Shown here piece by piece: positions 63,340-64,000 of a stretch of 64,000 nt of DNA. Source of the DNA: Comamonadaceae bacterium OTU4NAUVB1 (GTDB lineage: Bacteria; Pseudomonadota; Gammaproteobacteria; Burkholderiales; Burkholderiaceae_C); NCBI GenBank assembly GCA_024372625.1, contig CP099605.1, forward strand, positions 2,835,001 to 2,899,000. The letters run 5' to 3'. The translations under genes and the position numbers were made by a program. Below the pieces are notes generated by a model. It was not told the origin of the DNA, ran no database searches, and was given only the letters and a program-made list of their open reading frames with translations. How positions within the stretch are numbered: the first letter of the stretch is position 1; every line of letters starts with the position of its first letter.

Positions 63340-64000
63340 ATGAACCTCCTCGAACGCGAACTCCACTATCCGATGGGCGAGCGCCTGCCGGCTCCCGGCG
63401 AGGCCATCGAGGTGGCGCCCGGCATCCGCTGGGTCCGCATGGGCCTGCCCTTCGCCCTGGACCACGTCAACCTCTGGCTCCTGCGCGACGCGCAGGACGG
63501 CCCCGAGGGCCGCGTGGAGGGCTGGACGGTGGTGGACTGCTGCATCGCCAGCGACGCCTCGCGCGCGCAGTGGGAGCAGGTCTTCGCCACGCAGCTCGAC
63601 GGCCTGCCGGTGCTGCGCGTGATCGTCACGCACATGCACCCCGACCACATCGGCCTGGCCGACTGGCTGTGCACGCGCTGGAACGCGCCCCTGTGGATGA
63701 GCGCCACCGACTTCCACGTCGCGCGCGGCCTCGTGGCGCCCGGCGCGGCCGACAACACCGCCGGCGGCGACGAGGCGGCCGACTTCTTCGCCAGCCACGG
63801 CCTGGTCGCCGGCGAGGCCGTGCAGCGCATCCGCGAGCGCACCGGCTACTACCGCCACCTCGTGCCGTCGGTGCCGCGCAGCTTCGTGCGCCTGCTCGAC
63901 GGCGGCACGGTGACCATCGGCGGGCGCGCCTGGCGCTGCATCGACGGGCACGGCCACGCGCCCGAGCACATCGCCCTGTACTGCGAGGCGATCGACGTGC
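63340..64000 (+). CDS. Metallo-beta-lactamase-fold hydrolase (cut by right edge)
   Basis: The first 220 residues of a cytoplasmic hydrolase; the gene continues past the window. The HMHPDHIG motif (near residue 102) supplies four metal ligands, and GHGHAPEHIALY near residue 210 supplies the next His. The type resembles hydroxyacylglutathione hydrolase or the MBL-fold hydrolases linked to acyl-CoA pathways. It starts with ATG 63340, 17 bases from the palindrome, and diverges from the MerR gene, so joint control with the LiuR-like regulon is likely. Not an antibiotic resistance gene by any visible feature. Confidence 0.88.
   Translation, partial: MNLLERELHYPMGERLPAPGEAIEVAPGIRWVRMGLPFALDHVNLWLLRDAQDGPEGRVEGWTVVDCCIASDASRAQWEQVFATQLDGLPVLRVIVTHMHPDHIGLADWLCTRWNAPLWMSATDFHVARGLVAPGAADNTAGGDEAADFFASHGLVAGEAVQRIRERTGYYRHLVPSVPRSFVRLLDGGTVTIGGRAWRCIDGHGHAPEHIALYCEAIDV

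Noticed and set aside
63340..64000. Metallo-beta-lactamase as antibiotic resistance
   Set aside because: The fold is shared by many hydrolases; there is no signal peptide and the context is acyl-CoA metabolism.

Overview
The window is very GC-rich chromosomal DNA with dense, codon-biased genes, most likely from a betaproteobacterium of the order Burkholderiales and probably the family Comamonadaceae. The evidence is the Burkholderia-type porins, two orphan Bug-type solute receptors, a tandem-fused giant UvrA, an SAH riboswitch in front of ahcY, a TPP riboswitch in front of thiC, and aceK grouped with a LiuR-like MerR regulator. No rRNA, tRNA, CRISPR array, insertion sequence or prophage was seen. 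The species cannot be named from sequence alone.

Layout. 1-2.1 kb: erpA and rplM-rpsI, both leftward with intrinsic terminators. 2.1-6.9 kb: a porin, rlmJ, a PQQ-type sugar/aldose dehydrogenase with its own cytochrome c, and an RlpA-like lipoprotein. 7-10.3 kb: the ahcY-tlyA-metF methyl-cycle operon under an SAH riboswitch. 10.4-15.1 kb (rightward): two uncharacterised proteins, prfC, a small membrane protein and a GtrA-HAD fusion. 15.1-23.3 kb (leftward): a Bug receptor, fused UvrA and a second porin. 23.5-34.6 kb: a long leftward leucine/isovalerate (liu) operon running from isovaleryl-CoA dehydrogenase through methylcrotonyl-CoA carboxylase and methylglutaconyl-CoA hydratase to HMG-CoA lyase, with passenger genes. 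34.8-36.6 kb: a TerC-family protein and an AraC-family regulator.

36.7-41.7 kb is the most interesting region: a rightward set of an EAL-HDOD protein, a photoactive-yellow-protein (PYP) homologue with the chromophore cysteine, a PAS-PAS-GGDEF diguanylate cyclase and a PAS-GGDEF-EAL phosphodiesterase. The first two genes each carry a promoter resembling the flagellar sigma-28 (FliA) type, with the same -35 octamer and the same 11-nt spacer. I read this as a candidate light-responsive c-di-GMP module tied to motility.

41.7-52.9 kb (leftward): a TonB-dependent receptor followed by an Opp/Nik-type ABC importer (binding protein, two permeases, fused double ATPase), then a TPP riboswitch, thiC, a HAD phosphatase and a PaaI-type thioesterase. 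53.2-55.5 kb: a second Bug receptor, then a lower-GC islet with a VOC protein and a small membrane protein. 55.5-63.2 kb (leftward): a LiuR-like MerR regulator, carbonic anhydrase, aceK, thiolase, an M20 peptidase, acyl-CoA dehydrogenase, a YchJ protein and a cytochrome c. A metallo-beta-lactamase-fold hydrolase diverges from the MerR gene and runs off the right edge.
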